NCBI GenBank assembly: GCA_047967505.1
Contig: CM106539.1
Reading direction: 5' to 3' (one strand)
Source: Dipteris shenzhenensis
Lineage: Eukaryota; Polypodiophyta; Polypodiopsida; Gleicheniales
DNA length: 64,000 nt
The notes below the pieces were generated by a model that worked only from the letters and a program-made list of their open reading frames with translations, did no database searches and had not been told where the DNA came from. Made by a program: the position numbers and the translations under genes. Shown here piece after piece: positions 11,100-23,599 of the stretch (the stretch's first letter is position 1; every line of letters starts with the position of its first letter).

Positions 11100-11700
11100 A
11101 TACCTGGAGAAGGTCTCTTTGAGATGCAGACAAGTAAGTATCCCTTTAAATCCAACTAAGAGTGTGTTCTGTGTTTGAGTTGATATTCTACCCAGCCATG
11201 TTATTTCCAAGAATGGCAGCAGAACCGAGCTAGATACAATTCAAGCCATAAATTGGCAGATACTTGAGACTCAAAACTTGGCTGAGTTACATTCTTTTGT
11301 GGGGTTTATAAATTTCTACCATGGATTCATCAATAACTTTTCCAGAATTGCAATGCCCTTGTATGAATTGACAAAAAAGGATGATAAGTTTGAATGGAAT
11401 GCTGAGTTGACTATGTTTTTCAATGATTTGAAAAAACGAGCGATGGCTACTCTAATTCTCAAACATCCAAAGTGCGATGTCATCTTTCATGTGCATGTGG
11501 ATGCTTCTGGCTATGCTTTGGGCATTATTCTAGCTCAATCAGATGGTCAGTTAGACTATCCTAGTATATTATGCTAGCCGATTGCTAACACCTTCCAAGT
11601 CAAATTATAACACCACCGAGCACGAAGCTTTGGGAATAGAATTTAGTGTGCAAAAAACATGGCACTATTTGGGTCAATGTTTGCTTGGGTGTAGCCAATT
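11100..11700 (+). pseudogene. Ty3/gypsy RT connection and RNase H fragment
   Basis: The segment LNPTKSVF...HVISKNG, followed by LHSFVGFINFYHGFINNFSRIAMPL and FEWN, is the RT thumb/connection signature of gypsy elements. HVHVDASGYALGIILAQSDG is the RNase H start with its first catalytic Asp. After a stop at 11576 the frame shifts and TTEHEALGI follows. The gag linker is joined in frame just before this, so the deletion removed protease and the RT active site. Confidence 0.82.
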
Positions 11701-11710
11701 GCAAAACTAT

Positions 11711-14594
11711 TTTTAGAGCCATTTTGGGGCCGCAACATGATGTGCTCTTGGGTGAGATTTGGAATTCGGAGCGGGACCCATGCTCTTGCCAAAAAATTTC
11801 CCAACATCATGATGCATTGGTGTAATAATGAGATGCAATCTATTTATTCTGAACACCATAGAGCTCGACACAAGATAGCTCTACCTTGCTTTGCAGTCTT
11901 TGGCCCTGACTACATCACACATCTCTACACTGCTTCATGTAGCATAGCTGACCACCTATCACTGCACAAACTTTTGCCACAACTTTTCTACCTATCATCA
12001 GACAACATGCCCATGCAGATCATGAAATTTCAAGGTTGGCTTGGAGCGACCACCGTGCTGGTTCTTGGCATAATAATGAGATGCAATCTATCATTCTAAA
12101 TGCCGTAGAGCTCGACACATGGTAGCTTTGCTCTACTTCATGCAAGGGACCACATGTCATCACCCAACATTTTGCAACATCTTTGCCACCTGACACCGGG
12201 CAGTGCGCCCATGCCTTGGAGCGACCATTGCACTGGTTCTTGGAGTTATGGAGTTACCTACTTTTACTTATACAGAAGGAGATCTATGATGATCATCGCA
12301 TTGGCAAAATAGAACGAGATCTATGACAACCATCGCACTGGTCCTTAGAGTTATATATCAGTGCAACAAGGAAAACATATTTCCTTGTGCAACCAACGAA
12401 AACACAATTGTTGATATGGCCCTTGAGGGGTCTCCTTTAGAGGAAAGGGCCATATCGACATGCCATATCTATCCAATGGCATCTTGGATATTATATAATG
12501 CATGTCAATATGACCCTTGCCCCTAGAGGGGACCCTTCAAGGGCTATATCATTGATTGCATTTTCTAAAAATTTAATTGTATTTTTCTAGATGTATCTTC
12601 ATGCAACCACCATGGTGGGTTGTTGGAGCTATTTTTGTGCTATTTTGGTCCTAAACCAAGGAAAATGTAGTCCTAATTTACTGGTATTTTAGTCCTTGTT
12701 GCAATAAATCCTAAATGAGGGCAAAAGTATTCCGAGCCACCATGGTGATTGGAATCCTGGTGGTGCCATCCAGATAATCAACTATAATTCATTGAGTGAA
12801 AAATGAGCGAAAGAGATTACAAATTTATCCAATAATTGGCTATATTAAAATTAACAACAATTTATACTAAGAGCAAAAATTGAACATAAGACCTTACATT
12901 TATAAAAACTCAACAATTGTTGAGAGCCTTGGAGGCCAAAAGATTACATCTAGTGGTGAGCATAACAAAGTTTATATAAAATTTAACAACAACAGTTTAT
13001 ATTGAGAGCCTCAAATTAAACAAAAGAGAATACATTCGTAAAAACTCAGCAATCGCTGAGAGCCTTAGAGACCAAAAGATTACATCTAGCGAGCCAAAAG
13101 ATTGCTGAGAGCCTTAGAGGTTGATTGGTGATAGCAAGAGGATATTTGTACAACTCAGTATTGCAGCCACCTCAGCTTACTGCATTCAAATTTTTTGGGC
13201 TAATGGAGAGGCCAAAGACCGTGCACATTGCACAAATGCAAGACTCACACTACACCCCCCCCAACAAGATGAGAGTACTCTACTGTGAAAATCATTAGCC
13301 CTTCGTCAATGTCTCCAGGAAATCCATAGAGTACAACCATATATAGAGGCTAGAGGTGTGCATGCCATCCAAGCTGGTGACATGTAGATGTGGGGGGAAT
13401 CGACTAATTGAATGAAGAGATTCCATAAGATAGAGCATTTCAAGTCCTAACAAGTGCAACACAATGACCTTATATGAGAAGGCAAACAAGATTAGGATCA
13501 CATTGCATTGAGGGGTGATAGTAATAATAGTCATGGTAAAAAGAGTGGGTGAGCAGTGGACCGGATGAGTAGGGGAGCTGATGAGTGGATGAGAGTTAGG
13601 GGAGGGAGTGTGGAGCAAAGTAGCAGAGCAGGGGAGGATGAGAGAAAAATAGCCAAATGGAAAATGCCACTCACCTCATATATTACAAAGTTCGAGCCAT
13701 CGTGGTGACTAAAGGCATTTTAAACCACCGCCTTAGTTAATTAAAATCCGAGGAAGGTGCCATCCAAATAATCATGAGACATTTTTAAGCAAAGTAGCCA
13801 AATTCCCAATGGCACAGACCTTATAGTAATCAAATTTCGAGCCATCGGGGATCATCTTCATCTTCTCCCTTTTCACTCCAAGGCTCGGTGTGCCATCCAA
13901 ATAATCATGAGCCATTTTAAACCACCATCTTAATTAATCAAAATCTTGAGGAGGGTGCCATCCAAATATTCATGAGCCATTTTTAAGCAAAGTAGCCAAA
14001 TGCCAAATGCCACTGACCTTATATAAATCAAAGTTTGAGCCACCGGGGATCATCTTCTTCTTCTCCCTTTTCACTTGGAGGCTCAATGTGCCATACAAAT
14101 AGTCATGAGCCATTTTAAACCACCAGCTTAGTTAATCAATGCATGGAGTGAGCAAAGAGTGGAGGAGCTAAAGGAGAACATTTGCAGCCTTAGGATGAGG
14201 GAGGAAGAAATCAAGAAGCAACTACTTCATCTACAGAGTCAGACTGTGGCATACAATTCATTTGTTTAGGGCTTGTGGATTTGATATGGGATTTACTAAA
14301 ACAAATGCAGTGGTTGTTTGGGATATAATAAAAACAAGAGTGGGATTTATCATTTGGGATTTACAAAAACAATTACGAAAACAAGTGCGGTGATTAGTTT
14401 GGGATTTACTAAAAGAAACGTAGTCTCAAAAATATTTTCCATTTTTCAGGATATTAAGTGGAACATCGTTTCCTTGCAATGAGACTACATTTTCTAAGTA
14501 GCATCTTCGTCTTTCTTTTCCACCACTCCAAGACACCCTAAGATGTGCTCGTGCATGTCTAAATCCTATTTGAAGACACTCTTTTACTTCTTTC
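11711..14594. other. Non-genic stretch with decayed local repeats
   Basis: No coding frame is supported. Locally duplicated blocks: a segment around GAGATGCAATCTAT...GAGCTCGACACA at 11829-11880 recurs at 12070-12120; a block with TGAGAGCC...CCAAAAGATTACATCT occurs at about 12800-12960 and 12980-13100 (offset about 140 bp); and a longer imperfect array occupies 13680-14135. From 14220 to 14594 I see nothing recognisable. Confidence 0.55.
13680..14135. repeat. Imperfect tandem repeats, about 145-200 bp period
   Basis: Three degenerate units each carry GAGCCATCG(G/T)GG or GAGCCACCGGGG, GTGCCATCCAAATAATCATGAG and TTTTAAACCACC. Anchor positions are near 13694, 13839 and 14037, so unit length varies by internal deletion. 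Confidence 0.65.
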
Positions 14595-14763
14595 TGTGGG
14601 GGTTAAAGGTCACTGTGCCTTTACCCCAGTTATGTACAATAATCAAACACATATATAAATGAATGAAAAAGAAGATTAGGGTGTTCTGAACCCACCAAAA
14701 CTTGTGTGGCTCTCTATTTCTCTCTCTCCCTCTTCCATTCTGCTTTTGTTGAGAGCACTCTCA
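14595..14763 (+). repeat. 5' LTR of element C
   Basis: 169 bp, starting TGTGGGGGTTAAAGG and ending GCACTCTCA. It contains a TATATAAATGAATG segment that could serve as TATA box. Flanked on the left by TSD ctttc. Confidence 0.93.
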
Positions 14764-14765
14764 AC

Positions 14766-14777
14766 TGGTATCAGAGC
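14766..14777 (+). promoter_or_regulatory. Primer-binding site of element C (tRNA-iMet type)
   Basis: TGGTATCAGAGC, two bases after the LTR end; exact consensus. Confidence 0.9.
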
Positions 14778-16229
14778 TTGAGTGATCTAGCTGAGCGTGC
14801 ATGAATGCCTGGAAGTCAACAGCTCTGTGGGAGGAAGGAGAAGCTTTGTGGGAAGCTTTGTGGGTGATTTTACTTACATCTGAGTGCACAGAGACCTTGA
14901 AGTAACCTTTGGAAAAGTCACTTTATTTTTGCGAAGTGGTTTTGAGAGCCTGTTAAGTGTTTTCAAAGAAAAAGTCGTTTTTTAAGCCTTTCCCTGTTCC
15001 ATTCGACGACAGAGACTTCGTATTGACTTCTAAAGGCAACTATTGCTTGCTTTTGGTGTCCATTTCACTTCAAGAGCTTGAAAACACCTTCATTCTTGAA
15101 TTTGGGATCATTTCATTGGATTTCTGGCTCACTGTGTCAGTTTCTACGTTTTTTTACTCGGGTGTTGGAACTCAAGTTTGGAGCAACCATTTGCAGATCT
15201 GTAAGTTCCAATGGACTCAAGAGGTCCTAAAACTTTTATGTTGCTCATCATTCGCACTCCGATGGAGTTTACAAACAGTTCTATTTCCAAAAACGTTTTT
15301 TAGTTCATGTGTTGGACCCAGTGATTGAGACCACGGTTTCTAAAACCATCTATCCCATTGCATTCCAGATGCCTAAAAACCCCTACCTTTCAGTTCTTCT
15401 GCAATTCAGTGGAGTATTTTTAGAGTTATAGATCTCTATGTATTGGATTTCATCTCTCTATTATGCATTTTTCATTCTAAGGTTTTGAAACCTTAGATTT
15501 ATGCCACATGGCAGTGGATAAGTGTTGACTCCCATTTCTCACTCATCGGTTGGGATTTTGGAGTTCTAGAAGAAAAGAGATATTTGCAAATTTTCTTGCT
15601 GAGTCTGATTATGCAATGGCGCCCACACTTTGAGGCATCTCAGGTTCTATTTTTAGTAGCGGTCATTGCCATGGGACCATGATTTCTTGAGCATACCTTA
15701 TGCAGATCACTCTAGTTATAGTTTGAGCCGTGTGCACTCATTTGTGGAGTGCATTGGGTTGTAGTGGATGATTTATAGGCCATTTGGATGCATTGAGATC
15801 CTTATTGGATGCACTGATAGGCCCATATTGCCTTGTGGGATGTTATTTTTTATAGACGCTTTGCACATGGATGCTATTTTATGCTGAGGGACAGCTTTGA
15901 CACATTGCAGGTGATGCACTGATAGTGTTATGCTCTCTTGGATGAGATATTATTGATGCATATGCCCATGGACAGTGTTTATGCTTGAGCCATTTGGCAC
16001 TTATTGGCATTTTGGATTGCCATTGCAGTTGGCATTTTCTTTTGGGCCAGATTTGCTCATATGGATGCATAGTACATGCACTTGAGTTAGCTACATCTTT
16101 TGATGCTTTGAGCTTTGAGTTTTGGTGATATTTCACTCTATTGTGGCATACACATTTGGGTGCACCTGGTATTTAGTGTGATTTATCTTTTGCAGGTACT
16201 AGCATTTGGGATTTTGCTTCATTTGCATC
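14778..16229 (+). other. Long leader of element C
   Basis: About 1.45 kb with no credible coding frame, collinear with the leader of element E (50515-51939). It includes repeated mentions of TTTGGATGCA- and TTGGCATTT-like words. Confidence 0.6.
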
Positions 16230-17150
16230 ATGGCATCCTCTTCCATGTCTGAAAAGGAGTTTTTCAGCATTAAAAGTTTTGATGGGACAAACTTTTCTTT
16301 ATGGAAAGAACAGATAAGGGATGTGCTTATTCAAAAGAAGCAGATTAAACCCTTGGTAGGTATTGAAGCTAAGCTTATGAAGCTAAGCCTACAGATATGT
16401 CTGAGGATGATTGGAATGAGTTGGATGCATTAGCAAAGTCTACTATTAGAATTCATCTTGCAGAGTCAGTTTATTTCACAGTAGTAAATGAGCAAACTAT
16501 AGAAGATTTGTGGAAGAAACTGTGTGCCACTTATGATAAGGAAACTGCCTCTAATAAAGTTTACCTCATGAAGAGGTTGTTTAAGCTACAGATGAAGGAA
16601 GGGGTCTCCATTGCTTCTCACTTGAATGAATTTAATATTATTTTCAGCCAGCTTTAGGCTTAGAAGATGAATTTTGATGCTGAGACTAAGGCAATATTTC
16701 TCTTGTTTCATTGCCATCCTCATGGGATACCTTCCGTACAGCTGTCAATAACTCTACACCTGGTGGAGTACTGAAGTTTGATGATGTTGTGGGTAGTTTG
16801 TTGGCCGAGGAGATTAGATGGAAGTCTATGAATGGCAACAAGCAGGATGCAACCTTAAATTTGCAAAGGGGCAGATCACAGTTCAGGGGGAAGTCCCAAG
16901 AAAGAGGGAAGTCTCGTAGCGAATCCAGGGCATGGAACATTGAGTGTTACCACTGTGGCAAGAAGGGCCATATGAAAAAGGATTGCTACAAGCTGAAAAG
17001 AGAGCAAAAGGATAAGAAAAAGAATGCAAATTGGGGTGCAAATAAGAAGGAAGAGAGTCCAAGGGAAGACAAAGGAAAAGTGAAGATCGAGGAGATCAAT
17101 GCAGTCACACATGATAGTGACAATGACATTCTCTTCATGTCTAGTTTACC
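16230..17150 (+). pseudogene. gag of element C, frameshifted
   Basis: Starts at the ATG at 16230 (MASSSMSEKEFFSIKSFDGTNFSLW), the canonical copia gag start that element E has lost. A 14-bp duplication around 16370-16385 (AAGCTAAGC twice) shifts the frame. A TAG at 16655-16657 replaces a CAG of element E, with a further small insertion after it. The zinc knuckle CYHCGKKGHMKKDC is intact at about 16946-16987. Confidence 0.9.
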
Positions 17151-18060
17151 TACAGAGTTGCTTACCACTTCAGATGATGAATATTCCCAAGATTGGATTT
17201 TGGATTTTAGTGCTTTATTCCATGTTACTCCCCATAGGGAATGGTTCTCCACTTATGACAGTGGAAAGACAGGTTGTGTGCATCTTGAAAATGACTATGC
17301 ATGTGACATAGTGGGAGTAGGTGACATAAAGTTTTCTTTTGCAAATGGGTCTGCATTTGTTTTGAAACATGTGAGACATGTGCCTAAGTCGACCAAGACT
17401 CTTATTTCAGTGGGTTAGCTAGATGATGCTGGTTTTCACAACACTTTTGGCTTTCAGAGTTGGAAAATTCAGAAGGGCTCTATGCTTTCGGCCAGGGGTG
17501 CCAAGTGTGGAACTTTGTATCCCTTACATGTATCAGGGGTGTTTTATCATGTTATTGCAATAACCGAGCAACCAAGAACATCTTTATGGCATTGCCGGTT
17601 GGGCCATATGAGCCAAAATGGGACGAAACTCTTTTGCCGTTTGGGTTATGTACCACATTTGAGTTTCTGTGATTTTGAATTTCGTGAGCACTGTCTCTAT
17701 GGGAAGCAGACTAAATCAGCCCATAAAAGAAGGGGACAAAAAGAGTTTGAAATCCTTGATTTGGTGCATTCAGACATATGTGGTCCCATGCCTACACGGT
17801 CATTAGGCGGGACTGAATACTATGTAACATTCATTGACAATGCAACTAGGAAAGTGTGGGCTTATGCTATAGCTCGGAAGAGTGATGTGTTCTAGGTATT
17901 TTAGAAATGGCTGGCCTTGGTTGAGAATTAGTCAAGTAGAGTGCTTAAATGCCTACGGATTGACAATGGTGGAGACTATCTCTCTCATGACTTTTAGCAT
18001 TTCTGTGATACATGTGGGATTAAGAGGGAGCTCACATCCCCTCATACTCCAGAGCAAAAT
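17150..18060 (+). pseudogene. Protease, GAG-pre-integrase and integrase N-half of element C
   Basis: Protease is ruined: the DSGAS of element E reads DFSAL here (about 17203). The GAG-pre-integrase zinc pairs are present (WHCRLGHM, EHCLYGKQ). Integrase carries VHSDICGP and LRIDNGGDY. Stops replace Gln codons at 17416-17418, 17893-17895 and 17902-17904. A 1-nt deletion near 18060 shifts the frame just at the catalytic Glu segment; the Glu codon itself (gaa) is still readable. Confidence 0.88.
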
Positions 18061-18074
18061 CAGTTGTAGAAAAG

Positions 18075-20265
18075 ATGAACCATACCATTCAAGAAAGGCT
18101 ACAATGCATGCTTTCCAATGCAAGTCTTTCTGGTGGTTTTTGGGTTGAGGCAATGAAGACTGTAGTGCATGTGATTAGTAGATCACCTAGTAAGAGTTTG
18201 GATGGTGGTATTCCTGAAGAGGCATGGAGTGGCAAGAAGCCCTCTTACTCTCATTTGCATATATTTGGGTGTGAGGCATATGCACATGTGCCAAAAGAGC
18301 TTCAAAAGAAGCTAGATCCTAAGTCTAGGAAATGCGTCTTTCTGGGTTATGGTGAAAGTGGAGAGATGGGCTATCATCTCTGGGATCTAGAAGCAAAGAA
18401 GATCATACATAGCCATGATGTAGTCTTCAATGAGAAGAAGATGCATAAGGCACCCCTGAGGGATGTGGAAATGAGGAGAATCACTTTCCAGGATATGAAT
18501 CGACCTGCATATGTTGATAGACAGGAAGCTGTCCATGCACCAAATGTGCAAGAAATGGTACCACCAAGTACTCCCATAGGTATACAATTAAGGGTAGATG
18601 ATGGATCATCTATTGGTGGAAATGATGAGCCAAATGTGGCTGATATGCAGGTGGGACAGCAAGCTGAAATGCCCTTGAAAATATCATCTAGAGTGTCTAG
18701 ACCGCTTGATAGGTTTGTTCCAGGGGTAGACTATGTGATGCTTACTGAATGCGGGGAGCCTTCTTGCTATAGAGAGGCTATGATGTGTGAGGATCAACGC
18801 AAGTGGGAGTATGCTATGCAATCAAAGATGAGTTGACTAATGAAGAATAAGACTTGGGACTTGGTTTCTTTACCACATGGAAAGAAAGCGTTGCCATGTA
18901 AATGGGTCTACAAGATGAAGGTCACAGGTGATGATGTGCCTAGGTACAAGGACCATTTCATCGCTAAAGGGTTCAAGCAAGAGAAGGGTGTGGACTTTGA
19001 TGAGATATTCTCTCCTATTGTGAAGATGACCACACTAAGATGCATGCTTGGACTAGTGGCAGTAGAGGATATGGAGCTTATGCAGATGGATGTCAAGACA
19101 GCTTTGTTGAATGGGGATCTGCATGAGGAAATTTACATGGTGTAGCCGGAAGGCTTTGAAGAAAAGGGCAAAGAGCATTTAGTTTGCAAGCTAAAGAAGA
19201 GTCTTTATGGTCTTAAGCAAGCACCTAGAGAATGGTATCAAAAGTTTGATGCTTTCATTCGGTCCCAGGGTTTTAGAAGTAGTGAAATTGATTAGTGCCT
19301 ATACACTAAAAGGGCTAAGGATAATAGCCTGATAATCCTGGCACTATATGTGGATGATATGCTATTGGCTAGCAAGAATACTTATGAGCTAGATGCATTA
19401 AAGGCCAAGTTACATGAGGCCTTTGATATGAAGGATTTGGGACTTGCAGGTCATATTCTTGGTATGCGCATCATGCGTGATTGGAGTAGGAAACTCCTTT
19501 GGCTTTCACAGAAGGAGTATGTACAAAAGTATTGTAGCGTTTCAATATGGAGGGGGGGAAGGCAGTGAGTGCTCCATTGCCTCCATATGTGAAACTAAGT
19601 CATATGGATAGTCCCAAATCAGATGAGGAGGGGGCCATGATGGCTAAGGTTCCTTATGCATCAGTGGTTGGGAGTCTTATGTATGTTATGATAGCTACTA
19701 GACCAGACATTGCATTTGCAGTGGGAGTTGTTAGCCGGTATATGGCTAATCCAGGAAAGAGGTATTGGGAGGCAGTTAAGTGCATCATGAGGTACATGAA
19801 GGGTACCAAGGAGATGTGCATCTGCTTTGGTAGAGAGACATGCGTGTACTTGAGTACACAGATTTAGACTATGTAGGGCATGTGGATAGTAGGAGATCCA
19901 CTTCTGGTTATGTGTTCACCTTTGCAGGTGGTGCAGTGTCGTGGATGTCTCATGCACAGAAGTGCATTGATTTGTCTACCACAGAGGCTAAGTATGTTGT
20001 AGCCACAGAGGGTTGCAAGGAGGCTATATGGCTTGATCGGCTAGTGGGAGATTTGGGGATTCATACAGGTGTACCAACATTGCATAGTGATTCCATGAGT
20101 GCTATTCAACTAGCACGGAATCTGGTCTTTCATGCAAGGGCCAAACACATTGAGGTCAGGTACCATTTCAGCAGGGAGGTACTTGAGGACAAGTGCATGG
20201 ACCTTGTCAAGGTTCATACGGATGATAACCCTGTAGATATGCTGACAAAAAGTCTACCTAGTTAG
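18075..20265 (+). pseudogene. Integrase C-terminus, RT and RNase H of element C
   Basis: 18075-18836 gives integrase C-terminal sequence (SLSGGFWVEAMKTVVHVI, IFGCEAYAHVP, FLGYGESGEMGYHLWD) and the linker. RT follows from 18840 (KTWDLVSLPHGKKALPCKWVYKMK) with DVKTALLNGDLHEEIYM, YGLKQAPREWY and the intact YVDDMLLAS. Stops occur at 19143-19145 and about 19293. RNase H (19840-20265) keeps TEAKYV and LHSDSMSAI. The conserved C-terminal DMLTKSLPS ends in a TAG where related copies continue. Confidence 0.9.
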
Positions 20266-20357
20266 CAGTGTGAGTATTGTCATGTATTGATAGGCATTGG
20301 ATAGTATGGTCACTGGTTGTTTTCCCTTAAAGGCACATTGTCCTTTAAGTGGGAGGT

Positions 20358-20526
20358 TGTGGGGGTTAAAGGTCATTGTGCCTTTACCCCAGTTATGTAC
20401 AATACTCAGAAACATATATAAATGAATGAAAAAGAAAATTAGGGTGTTCTGCACCCACCAAAACTTGTGTGGCTCTCTGTTTCTCTCTCTCCCTCTTCCG
20501 TTCTTCTTTCATTGAGAGCACTCTCA
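20358..20526 (+). repeat. 3' LTR of element C
   Basis: 169 bp, TGTGGGGG...CTCTCA. Preceded by a short purine tract (GTGGGAGG, 20349-20356) serving as polypurine tract, and followed by TSD ctttc at 20527-20531. Confidence 0.93.
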
Positions 20527-20531
20527 CTTTC

Positions 20532-21826
20532 ATTATGGCACACGTTGCATCTAGAACTTAATAGCTCTTACTAGATGAGAGTACACAAATGCAGTGAGTG
20601 AGGTCATCAAAACTCTCCCCAAACTATGGTGAGTCGTTATTTGTGTCTCTATTGTTTGTCACTCCATTTAAAGGTAGGGGGAAAACTTGAACTCGCTCCC
20701 ATGTCTTCACAGTTGCAATGTTCTCACAATTGTCATGATCCCCTATGATGCATACACTCTAGAAAGAAGAAAGTTTTCTTGTTTTGATCAAGTGGTTGTT
20801 TGAAAATCCCCTTATGTTGTGCAAACCACAAACTCCTTTAATTTTCTCACAATTGTGTTGGCTTCTCCTTTGCACTTCATCCACTTTCACTACGTGAACG
20901 CTGCACACTACATTATTCTTAAGGCTTTATTGATTGCATGTTGAATGTGTACCTGTGTAGAGGTTGGTTGTAAGCCATGTTACAGTCTCATGGGAATCAT
21001 TGAGCTTTTCTTGAGCACATGTTAATTGGTTTTTAAACAGAAACACCTATTTCATTAATTTTGGACTAGTGCATTGTCCAAATTCATTTTGTAAGATAAT
21101 TTTGGATAAAACATTAAAAAAAAAGAGGCTTCTATTAAAACTAGAGTACATTAAAAAAAGAGGACATGACATTGTTAAAAGAGACAAAAAGTAAGATTTC
21201 AAAAAATCAAAATTGAAAAAATGACGTGACATGTTATTAAAACTAGAGTATATTTAAAAAAAAGCACATCACATTTGTATAAAAAGTAGACCATATAACT
21301 CAAAGCCATATGGTGTCAAAAAACACCTTACATTAGCTCAGCCCTAGAAGATCTCATCTTGGTCTCTCTTATCTTCTCAATAACCCAAAGTCTAGAAGAT
21401 CTCATCATTGGCTCTCTTATCTTCTTAATAGCCCAATCTTCCACTACCCAAAGTCTAAAAGATCTCATCATTGATCTCTCTTCTCTGTGCTCCTTGGTCA
21501 GCAATCCATTCTTTGAGACTATTAATTCCGGACTCCACATCTTCGATGATGCCAAGGACATCCATGGGTGGGGAGATGATAAAGAAAGAGAGATGAACTA
21601 GGATGGAAGAAAAAAGAGAGTGTTTGTGAAAGGACTAGGATGGAAGAATGCAAGTTCATGAGAAGCACTAAGATGGAAGAAAGAAGAGAGTGTTTGTGAA
21701 GGACTAGGATAGAAGAATACAAGTTACTAACAAGGACTAGGATGGAAGGGGGGGTGGCGGGAAAAAGAGTTGGAATGAGAGAGAGAGATAGGGAGGGTGG
21801 AGTTTGAGAGAGGAGAGAGTGTACAA

Positions 21827-21828
<2 letters not shown>
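20532..21828. other. Non-genic DNA with short local duplications
   Basis: No supported gene. 21345-21490 carries three versions of an AAGATCTCATCATTG...TCTCTTATCTTCT unit. 21597-21750 carries two or three versions of a GGACTAGGATGGAAGAA...GAGAGTGTTTGTGAA unit that reappears at 22685-22755. These explain the open frames seen here. Confidence 0.5.

Positions 21829-21896
<68 letters not shown>
21829..21896. repeat. (AG)n microsatellite
   Basis: About 65 bp of uninterrupted AG dinucleotides. Confidence 0.95.
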
Positions 21897-21898
<2 letters not shown>

Positions 21899-21904
21899 AT
21901 ATTT

Positions 21905-22075
21905 TGACCCCTTCTCTATTACATTAGAGAAATGAAAAGTCTTTGTGGAATTGTAGTTCCATTTCTTGTCTATTACAACTCTACATTAGAGAACTGAAAA
22001 GTCTTTATGGAACTGTAGTTCCATTTCTTGTCTATTACAACTTTAGAAAACACATAAGTCTCTATGGAATTAAAT
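21905..22075. repeat. Tandem repeat, about 67-bp unit
   Basis: Two and a half copies of CTATTACA...TTAGAGAA(A/C)TGAAAAGTCTTT followed by TGTAGTTCCATTTCTTGT. The small open frame across it is a by-product of the repeat. Confidence 0.75.
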
Positions 22076-23329
22076 TTCCATCACTTAAATGTTACACCAT
22101 TGGAGAGAGCATATGTCCTCGAAAGTGCCTACTATGGCATTGGTGCAAACAAGCAAACTTTAAAGCCGCAGGCCATGCATAACCAGGACTGGCATCACAA
22201 ATGTCCTCACAAACTCTCCTCACAACCTATTTTGAATCTTCCACCGACTTGTAAGCATTCAACAACTCCTCTTTTCACTCTTGGATTTCCTCATCTTCAC
22301 CATTTTGTTCAATACAACTTCTAGCCACCATCATATCTAGTATAAAAATTTAGCTCGTTAGCATAAGAAGTACATGATTAAAAGAAGTGAAAAAGAAAGC
22401 TAGAGATATTCACCTCTTTTGTTGAGTTCAAATGAAGTAGCCATGTGCGTAACACATCCTCCTTGAATGTTTTTCCCTTCATGGGTCTATACAAAAGGGA
22501 TCTAAGATAGAATTTGAGTTCAGTAAATGAAGTCATGTAGTAACTCACCATTGTCTTAGAGGGAAAGTGAGAGAAGGAGAGTATGGGAGTGATAGTGAGG
22601 GATGCACAGTGAGCTAACCCTCCTTCAAGAGTGATAGAAAGTGAGGAAACAGACAATGACATAAAGTGAAAGAAGAATACAAGTTAATGAGAAGGACTAG
22701 GATGTAAGAAGTAAGAGAGTGTTTGTGGAAGGACTAGGATGGAAGAATACAAGTTCCATAATGCACGATGTGTTTGCTATGATAAGGATAAGGGTTGGAA
22801 TAAAGTGAGTGAAGCATTGGGAATGCTCTACTTTAAGTGAAAGTGAGTGGAGATGGTCCAACTGACACTTTAACCAATAGTGTGTAATGAAAGGTTTAGA
22901 ATAAAATCTTGCAGAGCATTGGGAATGCTGTACTTTAAGTGAGTGGAGCATTGGGAATTGATACTTTGAAGTGAAATATTACAAATAATTATTATGTTCT
23001 TCTCATCACATTCATATCATAATTCTCATCACACAAGGTTATATTTCCAAATAACCACATCATCACACATTCATATCATAAAATTGTGTGCATGAAATAA
23101 ATATATAAATATCATGAGTAAATGCCACTTAAGTAATAAGTCACAAATTGGTGTATAATCAACAAAAACAACATCATGATTCAATGCATTGCAACAAATA
23201 AATGTCAACCATATACTCATGGAATAAACAACATCATGAGAATATGCTCCTCATGCATATATACAAAAACAACATCATACATGCATCACAACTCTTATGA
23301 TGCTTCTAGTGGAGGCTCGTGATATGCCA
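22076..23329. other. Non-genic AT-rich DNA
   Basis: No supported gene. 22670-22760 repeats part of 21600-21750; 22805-22960 has a duplicated GCATTGGGAATGCT...TACTTTAAGTGA segment. From 22960 it is AT-rich with scattered CATCATGA words. Confidence 0.45.
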
Positions 23330-23460
23330 TAAACAAGACTCGCATGCCATCTAAATGTAAAGGCTATAACCATTTACAAACATTGGCTATCGTCTTTCTG
23401 CTATCGCTAAGTATAGGAGAAAGGAGGGAATCCAACATATACACACGCTTTTGTACTGAT
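23330..23460 (-). pseudogene. Ulp1-like fragment, left tandem copy (N-part only)
   Basis: The minus strand reads LDSLLSPILSDSRKTIANVCKWL, then PLHLDGMRVLFMAYHE. This matches the TIEDVCKWLKHVSMNEAQVIFTAYYE segment of the middle copy about 1.0 kb away, indicating tandem units of about 1 kb. Confidence 0.45.
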
Positions 23461-23599
23461 TTACAAAATCGTGAGATAACTATACTACACCAACAAATAA
23501 ATGCATATTAGCTTATTAGATTTAATCAAAATATTGAATTATCAAGTAGAGAAAAAGTTTGTATCAAACCTGAGAATAGCATCATAACATTGTTATTGA

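Larger units (their letters stand above)
10490..11710 (+). mobile_element. Ty3/gypsy remnant with internal deletion
   Basis: A plus-strand degraded gypsy element: gag-like sequence (about 10570-10980) runs straight into the end of RT and RNase H (about 11100-11700). Protease and the RT catalytic core are missing, and no LTRs were found. Several in-frame stops are present. Confidence 0.75.
14595..20526 (+). mobile_element. Ty1/copia element C, both LTRs and TSD, decayed
   Basis: Complete structure: 5' LTR 14595-14763, primer-binding site 14766-14777, leader, gag, protease, integrase, RT, RNase H, polypurine tract and 3' LTR 20358-20526. The 5-bp target duplication ctttc is present at 14590-14594 and 20527-20531. 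It is the same family as element E but much older: the two LTRs differ at about 11 of 169 positions and the coding region holds many stops. Confidence 0.95.

Noticed and set aside
15000-15330. Plus-strand frame 14957-15328 in the leader of element C
   Set aside because: The matching region of element E does not keep the frame, so it is not a conserved leader gene.
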